Positions 1 through 6,503 of a stretch of DNA of 16,861 bases are shown piece by piece. Numbering within the stretch: position 1 is the stretch's first letter; every line of letters begins with the position of its first letter. The position numbers were made by a program, and so were the translations under genes. Below the pieces are notes generated by a model, which saw only the letters and a list, made by a program, of their open reading frames with translations, was not told where the DNA came from and did not search any database. Source of the stretch: JAHWJX01 sp036386655 (GTDB lineage Bacteria > Pseudomonadota > Alphaproteobacteria > Caulobacterales > Caulobacteraceae); the NCBI GenBank assembly GCA_036386655.1, contig DASVVG010000169.1, positions 1-16,861 on the forward strand, in the 5' to 3' direction.

Positions 1-763
1 CGCGCCAGGCGCGGTCCTCGTAGTGGACGGGGTGGATCTCGACCACGTCGCCGCGGCGGCGGAAGGTGCCGCGCCCGAAGGCGGCGTCGTTGCGCTTGTA
101 TTGCAGGGCCACGAGATCGGCGAGGAGCTTCTTGTCGTCGACGGTGTCGCCGACGGCGAGGGTGAAGGTCATCGCCGTGTAGGTCTCGACCGAGCCGATG
201 CCGTAGATGCAGCTGACACTGGCCACCACGATGACGTCGTCGCGCTCGAGGATGGCGCGGGTGGCGGAGTGGCGGTGGCGCTCGATCGTCTCGTTGATCG
301 AGGAGTCCTTCTCTATGTAGAGGTCGGTGCGCGGGACGTAGGCCTCGGGCTGGTAGTAGTCGTAGTAGGAGACGAAGTACTCGACGGCGTTGTCGGGGAA
401 GAAGCTCTTGAACTCGCCGTAGAGCTGGGCGGCGAGGGTCTTGTTGGGGGCGAGGATCAGCGCCGGGCGCTGGGTGGCCTCGATGACCTTGGCCATCGTG
501 TAGGTCTTGCCGCTGCCGGTGACGCCGAGCAGGACCTGGTCGTGCTCCTTGGCCTGGACGCCGGCCACGAGCTCGGCGATGGCGGCGGGCTGGTCGCCGG
601 CGGGCTCGTAGGGCGACTGGATGCGGAACTTGCGGCCCCCTTCCCGCTTCTCCGGGCGCGCAGGGCGGTGCGGCGCCCACGCGGAGGCGATCCCCGTCGG
701 GAAGTCATGGATGAACGGTGCGGAGACGTCGGAGACGCCCGCGGGCTCTGCGGAACGGGGCAT
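1..763 (-). CDS. uvrB: UvrB, excinuclease ABC subunit B (N-terminal part, cut by window edge)
   Basis: UvrB is the DNA-damage verification helicase of nucleotide excision repair. It is loaded by UvrA and recruits UvrC. The 254 visible residues have Walker A GVTGSGKT at about 80-87 and the hairpin signature YYDYYQPEAYVP at about 133-144, which clamps one DNA strand. The conserved run NDAAFGRGTFRRRGDVVEIHP lies near the cut end. The family is usually 650-700 residues, so the rest lies beyond base 1. About 45 residues precede the conserved start of the fold, which I recall as common in Caulobacterales. ATG at 763 is the first possible start, because an in-frame TAA lies four codons upstream (TAA-GTA-GCG-TTC-ATG). 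No Shine-Dalgarno sequence precedes it, and a LexA-type repeat spans the start codon, so SOS control and perhaps a leaderless message are likely. Confidence 0.97.
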   Translation of the reverse strand, partial: MPRSAEPAGVSDVSAPFIHDFPTGIASAWAPHRPARPEKREGGRKFRIQSPYEPAGDQPAAIAELVAGVQAKEHDQVLLGVTGSGKTYTMAKVIEATQRPALILAPNKTLAAQLYGEFKSFFPDNAVEYFVSYYDYYQPEAYVPRTDLYIEKDSSINETIERHRHSATRAILERDDVIVVASVSCIYGIGSVETYTAMTFTLAVGDTVDDKKLLADLVALQYKRNDAAFGRGTFRRRGDVVEIHPVHYEDRAWR

Positions 764-767
764 GAAC
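753..767 (-). promoter_or_regulatory. LexA-type SOS box over the uvrB start codon
   Basis: Read on the minus strand the sequence is GTTC-ATGCCCC-GTTC, a perfect match to the alphaproteobacterial SOS operator GTTC-N7-GTTC. The uvrB ATG (763-761) is inside the 7-nt spacer. UvrAB genes are typical SOS targets, which supports function. Part of the match could come from coding constraint. Confidence 0.65.
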
Positions 768-800
768 GCTACTTAGGCGCGCGAGCGCGCGAGGGCTAGG

Positions 801-1295
801 TCAGCGCAGGGAGGCGTGGATCTCGCCGAGGTCGAGGCACTGGCTCCGGTAGCGGTTCCAGGCGGCGGTGGCCTGCCGGTGCGAGCGCCAGGTCTGGTCG
901 CCGAGGCCGATGCCCTGCCCCACATGCGGGCGGATCACCTCGAGGGCGGCGGCGTCGCCGACGCCGCGGTCCTCTGAGACGCGGCGGATCGCCTCCCGCT
1001 GGAACTGCAGGGCGCGCCCACGGGCTTCCGCCGCCGCCTCACGCTCGCCGGCACCCTGGAAGCCGTCGGCGCTGGCGATGAAGAAGCCGGTGCAGCGGGC
1101 GAGCTGCCGCCACCAGGCGTTCCCGGCCAGGTCGCCCGCCCAAGGCGAACGACGGCTGACTTTGGAGTCGATCAGGCGGTCAGCGGCCACCACGGCGTCC
1201 ACGGTCGCCGATCGGTCAGCGGCGAGGGACGGCATAGCGGCTGCGCAAACGGAAACCGCACCGGCGGCGGCGAGGACGAGACGCAGGGTCGACAT
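801..1295 (-). CDS. Secreted protein of unknown function, WWxQLARC family, copy 2
   Basis: This is a 164-residue predicted exported protein with no recognised family. Residues 1-26 look like a Sec signal peptide: a short basic start, a hydrophobic core rich in A, V and L, and an ALA-type cleavage region near SLAA. The mature part holds NAWWRQLARCTGFF at about 59-72 and AAWNRYRSQCLDLGEIHASL at about 144-163. Its only mature cysteines are C68 and C153, which could form one disulphide. It is a paralogue of the next gene upstream (1367-1831), which has the same two blocks at nearly the same spacing. ATG 1295 was chosen because GAGGGGG lies just upstream and the signal peptide starts there; a longer frame to 1415 has no such features. 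uvrB follows after 37 nt but has its own SOS box. Confidence 0.8.
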   Translation of the reverse strand: MSTLRLVLAAAGAVSVCAAAMPSLAADRSATVDAVVAADRLIDSKVSRRSPWAGDLAGNAWWRQLARCTGFFIASADGFQGAGEREAAAEARGRALQFQREAIRRVSEDRGVGDAAALEVIRPHVGQGIGLGDQTWRSHRQATAAWNRYRSQCLDLGEIHASLR

Positions 1296-1329
1296 CGTGG
1301 TTTCCCCCTCACGAGACGAAGGGGGGAGG

Positions 1330-1349
1330 ATGCGCCCGAGCGGGCGCAT
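1330..1349 (-). other. Inverted repeat between the two secreted paralogues
   Basis: ATGCGCCCG-AG-CGGGCGCAT is a perfect 9-base inverted repeat, which in RNA would be an 8-bp stem with a 4-nt loop. It lies 17 bases after the stop of 1367-1831 and 34 bases before the ATG of the next gene. No U-tract follows on either strand, so it may be a weak terminator, an RNA-stability hairpin or a protein site. Confidence 0.4.
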
Positions 1350-1366
1350 GCGCAACGCGGGCGGTC

Positions 1367-1831
1367 CTACGAGCTCAAGCCCATCGAAGCGTAGGTAGAG
1401 CCGACGTCCAGGCACTGGCTGCGGAACATGTTCCAGCCGCTGGCGGTACGATCCCGACGCGCCCAGAGGCGCTCGCCCACGCCCCGCCCGATCGCGACTT
1501 CGGGCGCGACGATGTCGAGGACCGCTTCACGGGCCAGCCCCCGATCCGCCGCAGCGCGCCGAACCGCCATTTCGAACAAGCTGTCGGCCTGCTTCTCGGC
1601 GGCCCGGGTGTCCGCGGCGCGCCCCAACCTTTCGCTGCCGTTCGCCACCGAGTCGAAGAAGCCGGCGCAGCGGGCGAGCTGCGTCCACCACGCGGTGCCC
1701 TGCAGGCCGTGGAGCGACGTCGGCTGGTGCCGGCTCGGCCGCTCGATGAGGCGGTCCTGCGCGGCGGCCGAGCCGGCGCTGGCGATCATCAAGGCGGCCA
1801 GAGCGCCGCCCGCCAATACGCGCATCTTCAT
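1367..1831 (-). CDS. Secreted protein of unknown function, WWxQLARC family, copy 1
   Basis: This is a 154-residue predicted exported protein with no recognised family. A signal peptide with a likely cut after SAAA (about residue 24) precedes the mature region. TAWWTQLARCAGFF lies at about 46-59 and SGWNMFRSQCLDVGSTYASM at about 131-150, with cysteines C55 and C140. These blocks match the downstream gene 801-1295, so the pair is a tandem duplication with strongly diverged central parts (rich in A, R and E, probably helical). ATG 1831 is favoured because GGAGG sits 9 bases upstream; ATG 1825, two codons later, is also possible. The two genes are 71 bases apart on the same strand and may be co-transcribed. 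Export and two conserved cysteines suggest a periplasmic role; nothing shows catalysis. Confidence 0.8.
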   Translation of the reverse strand: MKMRVLAGGALAALMIASAGSAAAQDRLIERPSRHQPTSLHGLQGTAWWTQLARCAGFFDSVANGSERLGRAADTRAAEKQADSLFEMAVRRAAADRGLAREAVLDIVAPEVAIGRGVGERLWARRDRTASGWNMFRSQCLDVGSTYASMGLSS

Positions 1832-2014
1832 GATCCTAACCCTCCCAGGCTCCGCAGGAGGATGAGCCAAGCCCCGAAATCCTGCAACTAGCGACGACTG
1901 CGGGGGCCGAGTCGCCTGCCGAGGAACGGCGCCGAACCGGCGGCGGGCCAGAAGTTCCACAGAAAAGGCGCGGCAGGACGCCGCATGCAGACCTGCCCCG
2001 GAAGCCTCGATTCA

Positions 2015-2029
2015 GGGGTGTTTCACCCC
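2015..2029. repeat. Short inverted repeat GGGGTG-TTT-CACCCC
   Basis: A perfect 6-bp inverted repeat with a 3-nt loop in the control region upstream of the hydrolase. It could be an operator half-site pair or a small hairpin. No known regulator site is recognised. Confidence 0.4.
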
Positions 2030-2050
2030 GGGACGGCCCAGTGTTTGCAT

Positions 2051-2060
2051 GGGAATTCCC
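2051..2060. repeat. Palindrome GGGAATTCCC
   Basis: A perfect 10-bp palindrome 22 bases after the preceding inverted repeat. The closeness of two dyads in a non-coding region suggests a regulator-binding site, but no specific factor can be named. Confidence 0.35.
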
Positions 2061-2104
2061 CGATTAGGCGACGGCATGGGCGGGGCGCAGCCAAGCTTCA
2101 GGGC

Positions 2105-2133
2105 TTGACCTTAGTGTCGCAATCACGCCACAT
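2105..2133 (+). promoter_or_regulatory. Possible promoter for the cell-wall hydrolase
   Basis: TTGACC at 2105-2110 resembles the -35 element of housekeeping sigma. After a 17-base spacer comes CCACAT, a poor -10. The position is about 95 bases before the TTG start. A GTTAAGG half-site resembling half of a CtrA box follows at about 2142-2148, but no second half is present. Confidence 0.3.
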
Positions 2134-2217
2134 TTCGAAGCGTTAAGGATCACGTCCCGGCCGCTAGTCGCGTTTGCAGCCGGTTTTGAAACGCCCCCGG
2201 GAGCCTGTCGAGAGGCC

Positions 2218-2222
2218 GGAGG
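2218..2222 (+). promoter_or_regulatory. Ribosome-binding site that sets a TTG start
   Basis: GGAGG followed by a 6-base spacer and TTG at 2229. It is the main evidence that translation of the hydrolase begins at a TTG rather than at an internal codon. Confidence 0.6.
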
Positions 2223-2228
2223 GGTGAC

Positions 2229-3275
2229 TTGTCGGGGGGCGCATCCGCCCTCGCCGAAAGGGACGCGAGAGCATTGTTCAATTATCCGCAAGCGCGGGCG
2301 AAAGCCCGTGCGGTCGCTGGCGCAGGTGCGCTCGGGGCCGTCATGACGCTGACCTTCGCCGGCGCTTACACCGCCGGAGGGATGGCCAACGCCGCTGACC
2401 GGCGTGCCGACATCACCCGCCTGGCCGAAGCGGCCAAGGGCGGATACTCCGAGGCCAGCCTGATCGGCGCGGCCGCCGACTGGGACGAGGCCGCCCTGGC
2501 AGTCGCCCGCCGGCATGACCCCTACACCGTGGCCGGCGCTCCCCTGCGTGGCCGCCAGACCGTCGGCGAGATGCGCGGCGTCGAGCTGCCCAGCGTGCTG
2601 GAGCAGGGTGGAAACTCGCAGGCCGCCGACGGGTTCCAGCCCGCGCGCCTGAGCCACCTCACCTCGTCGCGCGAACTCGATTGCCTGGCCAAGGGCGTCT
2701 ACTTCGAGGCTCGCGGCGAAGGCACCGCCGGCATGGAAGCGGTGGCGCAGGTCATCGTGAACCGCGCCCGCCACCCGAGCTTCCCGAAGTCCATCTGCGG
2801 CGTGATCTACCAGGGCGCCGGCAAGGGCCGCGGCTGCCAGTTCAGCTTCGCCTGCGACGGCTCGATGCGCAAAGGCGTGTCCGGCCCGCTGTGGGACCGC
2901 GCCCGCCAGATCGCCGGCCGCACGCTGGACGGCGAAGTGCGCAGCCCGGTCGGCACCGCCACCTTCTTCCACGCCACGCGGATTTCCCCGAACTGGCGCG
3001 GCCTGACGCGGGTGGCCACCGTCGGCCGCCACGTGTTCTACCGCCACGCCGGCGCCCGCGGCTCGGCTTCGATGCTGATGGCCAAGGGCCAGGTGTTCCA
3101 GACGGCCTCGGCCGCTCCGGAGCGCGGGACCCTCTACAAGGTGGCCCGGAAGTCGTCAGACGAAGGCCGCGTGATGCTGGCCTCGAACACCGAAGCGGCG
3201 CCGGCGGCGGAAGCGGCTTCCAAGCCCGCCAGCTACTCGCTCGACGCCATCGTGGACGCGGCCACCGAGTCCTGA
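2229..3275 (+). CDS. SleB-type cell-wall hydrolase (Hydrolase_2 family), membrane anchored
   Basis: This 348-residue protein probably cleaves peptidoglycan glycan strands; the SleB/CwlJ fold is a lytic-transglycosylase-like amidase/muramidase domain. The N-terminus is cytoplasmic and basic, followed by one hydrophobic segment at about 28-50, a variable linker at about 55-145, and the catalytic domain at about 148-275. Family signatures are CLAKGVYFEARGEG (155-165 region, with E160 the likely catalytic acid), VAQVIVNRARHPSFP, CQFSFACDG, and ATFFHATRISPNW. A C-terminal tail rich in A, S and E ends the protein. The start is TTG, chosen because GGAGG at 2218-2222 sits 6 bases upstream; no good ATG precedes the hydrophobic segment. 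The gene stands alone and ends in a strong terminator, so it is monocistronic. Spore-related function is not implied in this lineage. Confidence 0.9.
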   Translation: MSGGASALAERDARALFNYPQARAKARAVAGAGALGAVMTLTFAGAYTAGGMANAADRRADITRLAEAAKGGYSEASLIGAAADWDEAALAVARRHDPYTVAGAPLRGRQTVGEMRGVELPSVLEQGGNSQAADGFQPARLSHLTSSRELDCLAKGVYFEARGEGTAGMEAVAQVIVNRARHPSFPKSICGVIYQGAGKGRGCQFSFACDGSMRKGVSGPLWDRARQIAGRTLDGEVRSPVGTATFFHATRISPNWRGLTRVATVGRHVFYRHAGARGSASMLMAKGQVFQTASAAPERGTLYKVARKSSDEGRVMLASNTEAAPAAEAASKPASYSLDAIVDAATES

Positions 3276-3304
3276 GTTCAGTAAAAACCTCTCTCCCGAG
3301 GTCA

Positions 3305-3335
3305 GGGGGAGCGCCGCGAGGCGCTCCCCCTTTTT
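3305..3335 (+). terminator. Intrinsic terminator after the cell-wall hydrolase
   Basis: GGGGGAGCGCC, loop GCGA, GGCGCTCCCCC, then TTTTT: an 11-bp perfect stem with a GNRA-type tetraloop and a U-tract, 29 bases after the stop codon. On the minus strand no U-tract follows directly, so it is mainly one-directional. Confidence 0.92.
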
Positions 3336-3343
3336 CGTGCCCG

Positions 3344-3793
3344 TTAGACGAGCAGCGTCTGCGGGCGCGGGTAGGGCTGGGTCTGCACGGCGTAGCTGAG
3401 GCCGACGGCGCAGCGGGCCGCGAACCAGATGAACGGCGCCGCGGCCACGAACACGGTCGCGATCAGCATCAGGATGCCGACGCCGACGATGCTGAGCACC
3501 GCCCCGGTCACCACCCAGGCGATGATGAAGGGGATCATCACCAGCATCAGCACCAGCCCGATCCAGAAGGTCCAGATCTGGAAGGTGTAGTGGCTCTGCG
3601 CCCAGGCGGGGGCGCCGCCCTTGACGACGTAGGCCATGATGACGCCGGCGATGGCCGTGAGGCCGCCGGAGATGAAGCCCGCCAGGTACAGGCCGTAGAT
3701 GATGCTGGTCAGCAGGCGCGCGTTGGCGTCGGCGTCGGCGCCGGGCGTCAGGTCGATCCCCGGGTCCGAAGGCGCGGTGGATACGTCGGTCAT
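3344..3793 (-). CDS. Small multi-pass membrane protein, DUF4870-like
   Basis: This is a 149-residue inner-membrane protein of unknown function. A polar N-terminus of about 25 residues rich in D, A and T precedes hydrophobic segments at about 27-56 and 70-116. These probably form three to four helices, and a short proline-containing tail (QPYPRPQ) ends the chain. The segment SHYTFQIWTFWIGL and the nearby WAQSH resemble the DUF4870/Tic20-like group, in which a conserved HxxFQxRT-type element follows the first helix pair. I recognise the resemblance but cannot test it. ATG 3793 is preceded by GGAGG with an 11-base spacer. The upstream neighbour on the same strand is the lipoprotein pair, 96 bases away with a hairpin between. 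Confidence 0.8.
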   Translation of the reverse strand: MTDVSTAPSDPGIDLTPGADADANARLLTSIIYGLYLAGFISGGLTAIAGVIMAYVVKGGAPAWAQSHYTFQIWTFWIGLVLMLVMIPFIIAWVVTGAVLSIVGVGILMLIATVFVAAAPFIWFAARCAVGLSYAVQTQPYPRPQTLLV

Positions 3794-3810
3794 CGTTTTC
3801 AGTCCCTCCG

Positions 3811-3826
3811 GGGCCGCAACCGGCCC
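3811..3826 (-). other. Hairpin just ahead of the ribosome-binding site of 3344-3793
   Basis: On the minus strand GGGCCG-GTTG-CGGCCC forms a 6-bp stem with a 4-nt loop directly 5' of CGGAGG. No U-tract follows. It may end read-through from the lipoprotein genes or influence translation of the membrane protein. Confidence 0.35.
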
Positions 3827-3889
3827 TCTCGATAAACGATATGGCGGGCGGGCCTCGGCGCCAACTTACGCTTTTGTATCCTTTCCCGC

Positions 3890-4714
3890 TCAGCCGTCGG
3901 CGGCGAGGCGGAGCGCCCGGCCGCGGGCGATCAGCCGGGCCTCCCGCGCGGCGCGGTCGCGCTCGGGGACGTCGGCGAGCACCCTCCCCGCCTCGTCGAA
4001 CCATGTGACCAGCCGACCTCGCTCGAAGGCGAAGGCGGCCATCGGCTCACGGACGAGGAAGGGCTCCTCGGCGCCGGGCGCGAAGTACCAGACCACCTCC
4101 CCCGTCATGGCGCCGGAGTCGTCGGCGACCTTCTCGACGATCTTCAGGACCTGGTCGTTCTCGCGCCAGGCGTCGTGGATCACGCCCTGGTGCTTGAACT
4201 CGTACGGGCGGACGCCGCCCTTCGCCGCGATACGGGCGTTGATCGCCGCGGCGCGGTCGAGCGGAGCGTTCGGGTCCTTGGCCGCGGCCGCGGGTCGGGC
4301 GGCCCAGTTCTCGGGGCAGAGGCGCAGGGTCACCGGCTCGCGGCCGCTGATCCGGACGCGGAGGCCATCGCCGAGCCGCTCGAGCAGGATCTTCGCCGGC
4401 GCGCCGCGTTCGCGGGCGCCGCAGGTGGCGTCGATGTCCCAGCCGGTGTCGGTCTCCGCGGCGCGCTGGAAGCTGCAGAACGTGCCGTCGTGCGCCTCCA
4501 GGGCGGTGCGGGTGAGGACATACTGCGAGTGCGCGCAGCCCGAGGGGTCGGGTCCCCAGCGGCCGACGAAGCCCGTCGGACCGGCCGGCACGCGGGAGGG
4601 AGCGGGCTCGCCGGCGGCCGGAGCGGCGGCGAGCGGCGCGGCGGGGCCGGGCTCCTCCGCCCGCTCGCCGCAGGCGGCCAGCAGCAGCGCGGCGGTCAGC
4701 AGGACCCGTCTCAC
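3890..4714 (-). CDS. Lipoprotein of unknown function, four-cysteine domain plus extra C-terminal domain
   Basis: This is a 274-residue predicted lipoprotein. MRRVLLTAALLLAAC gives a lipobox LAAC with C15 as the acylated residue. A linker rich in P and A follows, then a domain at about 45-134 (GPTGFVGRWG to TLRLCP) with cysteines C60, C80, C98 and C133. That domain is shared with the upstream gene 4711-5166, where the first three cysteines have the same spacing. A second domain at about 150-274 is unique to this protein, contains YEFKHQGVIHDAW and EVVWYFAPGAEEPFLVREP, and is not recognised. The start is GTG at 4714, overlapping the upstream stop as GTGA. The frame stays open to 4936, but that extension reads through the neighbouring gene and would bury the lipobox. 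The role is unknown; location is probably the periplasmic face of a membrane. Confidence 0.78.
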   Translation of the reverse strand: MRRVLLTAALLLAACGERAEEPGPAAPLAAAPAAGEPAPSRVPAGPTGFVGRWGPDPSGCAHSQYVLTRTALEAHDGTFCSFQRAAETDTGWDIDATCGARERGAPAKILLERLGDGLRVRISGREPVTLRLCPENWAARPAAAAKDPNAPLDRAAAINARIAAKGGVRPYEFKHQGVIHDAWRENDQVLKIVEKVADDSGAMTGEVVWYFAPGAEEPFLVREPMAAFAFERGRLVTWFDEAGRVLADVPERDRAAREARLIARGRALRLAADG

Positions 4715-5166
4715 GGGCAGCGGCGCAGGGTGACGGACTCGAAGGGGCCGCCCGCGACGGTCATCGTCTCCGGCGGGGCGGGGTCCGTGAGCGTCAGGGT
4801 GAGCCCGGCGTCCTGCGGCGGCCCTTCCGCGGTGCATCGGGCGGCGATCTCCCAGCCGGCCTGCGTGCGCTCGACCTTGCCGAAGGTGCAGGAGACCTCG
4901 CCCGCGGTGGTCAGGCGATCGGCCGCGAACGTCCACGCCCCGGCGGCGCAGAGGTTCGGCTGGGCCGCCCAGCGCCCGACGAAGCCGCTCGGCCCGACGG
5001 TGGTCACCGCCTGCCCCGGAGGCGCAGCAGCGACCGCGGCCGGGGTCTCGGCGGCGGAGACGGCGTCTGCGGCCGGGGGCGTACCGGCGGCGTCCCCCTG
5101 CCCTTCCTCACGGCCGCAGGCGGCGGCGAGGAGCGCGAGCGCGATCACGGCGGCGGGGCGAAGCAT
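4711..5166 (-). CDS. Lipoprotein of unknown function, four-cysteine domain
   Basis: This is a 151-residue predicted lipoprotein. MLRPAAVIALALLAAAC gives a lipobox LAAAC with C17 acylated, then a low-complexity linker rich in A, P and T (to about 55), then one domain from VGPSGFVGRW to LRRCP. Cysteines C73, C93, C111 and C150 match those of the downstream paralogue (spacings 20 and 18 are identical; the last is 39 against 35), suggesting two disulphides. ATG 5166 was chosen because GGAGG lies 7 bases upstream and the signal sequence begins there; an ATG nine codons earlier lacks this. It is the first gene of a two-gene operon with a GTGA overlap. No enzyme motif is seen. Confidence 0.8.
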   Translation of the reverse strand: MLRPAAVIALALLAAACGREEGQGDAAGTPPAADAVSAAETPAAVAAAPPGQAVTTVGPSGFVGRWAAQPNLCAAGAWTFAADRLTTAGEVSCTFGKVERTQAGWEIAARCTAEGPPQDAGLTLTLTDPAPPETMTVAGGPFESVTLRRCP

Positions 5167-5173
5167 GACGAGA

Positions 5174-5178
5174 CCTCC
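5174..5178 (-). promoter_or_regulatory. Ribosome-binding site of the first lipoprotein gene
   Basis: GGAGG on the minus strand, 7 bases before ATG 5166. It decides the start against the longer frame beginning at 5193. Confidence 0.6.
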
Positions 5179-5300
5179 GGTTCGGCTGATCAACGGCTCA
5201 GCTCGTCCGGGGTTCGCGGCCAGAGTTCACAGGCAGGCTCGATGGACACCCGTGGCCGAGGTTTCTAGGTTGCGGCCGCGTTCGAGGAGCCGAGGCCGCG

Positions 5301-6503
5301 ATGTTCCAGGAATCCGTTGCGCTGAAGCGGATCAAGCCGCCGGCGACGCTGGTGATGAGCACGCGCGCGCGGGCGCTGAAGCGTGAGGGCGCGGACGTCA
5401 TCGGGCTCTCCGCGGGAGAACCTGACTTCGACACGCCGGACAACGTGAAGGAAGCGGCGATCCGCGCCATCCGCGAGGGGCAGACCAAGTACACCGACGT
5501 CGACGGCGTCCACGAGCTGAAGGAAGCCGTCGTCGAGAAGTTCAAGCGGGAGAACGGGCTCGAGTACACGACCCAGCAGGTCAACGTGTCGCCCGGCGGC
5601 AAGGCGGTGCTGTTCAACGCCCTGATGGCGACGCTCTCGCCCGGCGACGAGATCATCGTGCCGACGCCCTACTGGGTTTCCTATCCGGAGATCGCGCGCA
5701 TGGCGGGCGCGGAGGCCGTGTTCGCGCAGACGTACAAGGACGACGGGTTCAAGCTGAAGCCGGAGGCGCTGGAGCGCGCGATCACCCCGCGCACCAAGTG
5801 GGTGATCCTGAACTCGCCCAACAACCCTTCGGGGGGCGCCTACACCGCACGCGACCTGCGCGAGCTGGGCGACGTGCTGCAGAAGCACCCGCACGTGTGG
5901 GTGCTGACCGACGACATCTACGAGCACCTCGTCTACGACGGCTTCGAGTTCGCCACGATGGCGCAGGCGGTGCCCGACCTCTACGACCGCACGCTGACGA
6001 TGAACGGCGTGTCGAAGGCGTACGCCATGACGGGCTGGCGCATCGGGTTCGCCGCGGGGCCTGCGCCGCTGATCAAGGCCATGGCCAAGGTGGAGGGCGT
6101 GTCGACGTCCTGCGCGTCCTCGCCGGCGCAGTACGCCGCGATCGAGGCCCTGACCGGGCCGCAGGACTTCATCGCCGAGCGCGCGAAGGCGTTCCAGGAG
6201 CGGCGCGACCTCGTCGTGTCGATGCTGAACCAGGCGCGCGGGCTGTCGTGCCCGACGCCGGAGGGGGCGTTCTACGTCTACCCGTGCGTCGACGAGCTGA
6301 TCGGCAAGATGAGCCCGAGCGGTCGGGTGATCGAGAACGACGAGATCTTCGTCACCGAACTGCTGGAGCAGGAGAACGTGGCCGCGGTGCACGGCGAGGC
6401 GTTTGGTCTGTCGCCCCACTTCCGCGTCTCCTACGCGGTCGGCACCGAGGTGCTCGAGGAGGCCTGCTCGCGCATCCAGCGGTTCTGCGCGAGCCTCTCT
6501 TGA
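5301..6503 (+). CDS. Aspartate aminotransferase-type class I/II PLP enzyme
   Basis: This 400-residue PLP-dependent aminotransferase probably interconverts aspartate/2-oxoglutarate and oxaloacetate/glutamate, as subgroup I-gamma enzymes (thermophile and rhizobial AspC/AatA) do. Visible signatures are SAGEPDFDTP (37-46), the TKYTDVDG substrate-loop region, NSPNNPSGG with N174, DDIYEHLVY with D204 and Y207 contacting the cofactor, NGVSKAYAMTGWRIGF with Schiff-base lysine K239, and HFRVSYA with R375 binding the substrate carboxylate. Length is exactly typical. ATG 5301 begins the usual N-terminal run LKRIKPPATL. Some related enzymes also use prephenate, so the substrate is not certain. The stop TGA overlaps the TTG start of the downstream membrane transferase. 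Confidence 0.95.
   Translation: MFQESVALKRIKPPATLVMSTRARALKREGADVIGLSAGEPDFDTPDNVKEAAIRAIREGQTKYTDVDGVHELKEAVVEKFKRENGLEYTTQQVNVSPGGKAVLFNALMATLSPGDEIIVPTPYWVSYPEIARMAGAEAVFAQTYKDDGFKLKPEALERAITPRTKWVILNSPNNPSGGAYTARDLRELGDVLQKHPHVWVLTDDIYEHLVYDGFEFATMAQAVPDLYDRTLTMNGVSKAYAMTGWRIGFAAGPAPLIKAMAKVEGVSTSCASSPAQYAAIEALTGPQDFIAERAKAFQERRDLVVSMLNQARGLSCPTPEGAFYVYPCVDELIGKMSPSGRVIENDEIFVTELLEQENVAAVHGEAFGLSPHFRVSYAVGTEVLEEACSRIQRFCASLS

Larger units (their letters stand above)
1832..2228. other. 397-base intergenic region between divergent genes
   Basis: I see no credible gene here. It should carry promoters for the minus-strand secreted protein and the plus-strand cell-wall hydrolase. It contains a GGGGTG-TTT-CACCCC inverted repeat, a GGGAATTCCC palindrome, a GATTC (GANTC) methylation site near 2009 and a TTGACC hexamer. 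It is visibly richer in A and T than the flanking genes in its 2040-2150 part, as expected for a control region. Confidence 0.6.

Noticed and set aside
23..799. Long plus-strand open frame over the uvrB region
   Set aside because: It is the antisense of uvrB; composition is the G/V/D/L-rich pattern of a shadow frame and it has no family signature.
868..1865. Two plus-strand open frames opposite the secreted paralogues
   Set aside because: Rich in R, S and A with no motif; the minus-strand frames have signal peptides, good ribosome-binding sites and mutual homology.
1985..2146. 53-residue plus-strand frame in the 397-base gap, with AGGA before its ATG
   Set aside because: Residue content is random-looking, it spans both dyads and the TTGACC hexamer, and it ends well before the hydrolase; no evidence of selection.
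4715..4936. N-terminal extension of the second lipoprotein to an ATG at 4936
   Set aside because: It runs through the coding region of the upstream paralogue out of frame and would hide a clear lipobox.
5265..6419. 384-residue minus-strand frame opposite the aminotransferase
   Set aside because: Shadow frame rich in R, H, L and V; the plus-strand enzyme has every catalytic motif.
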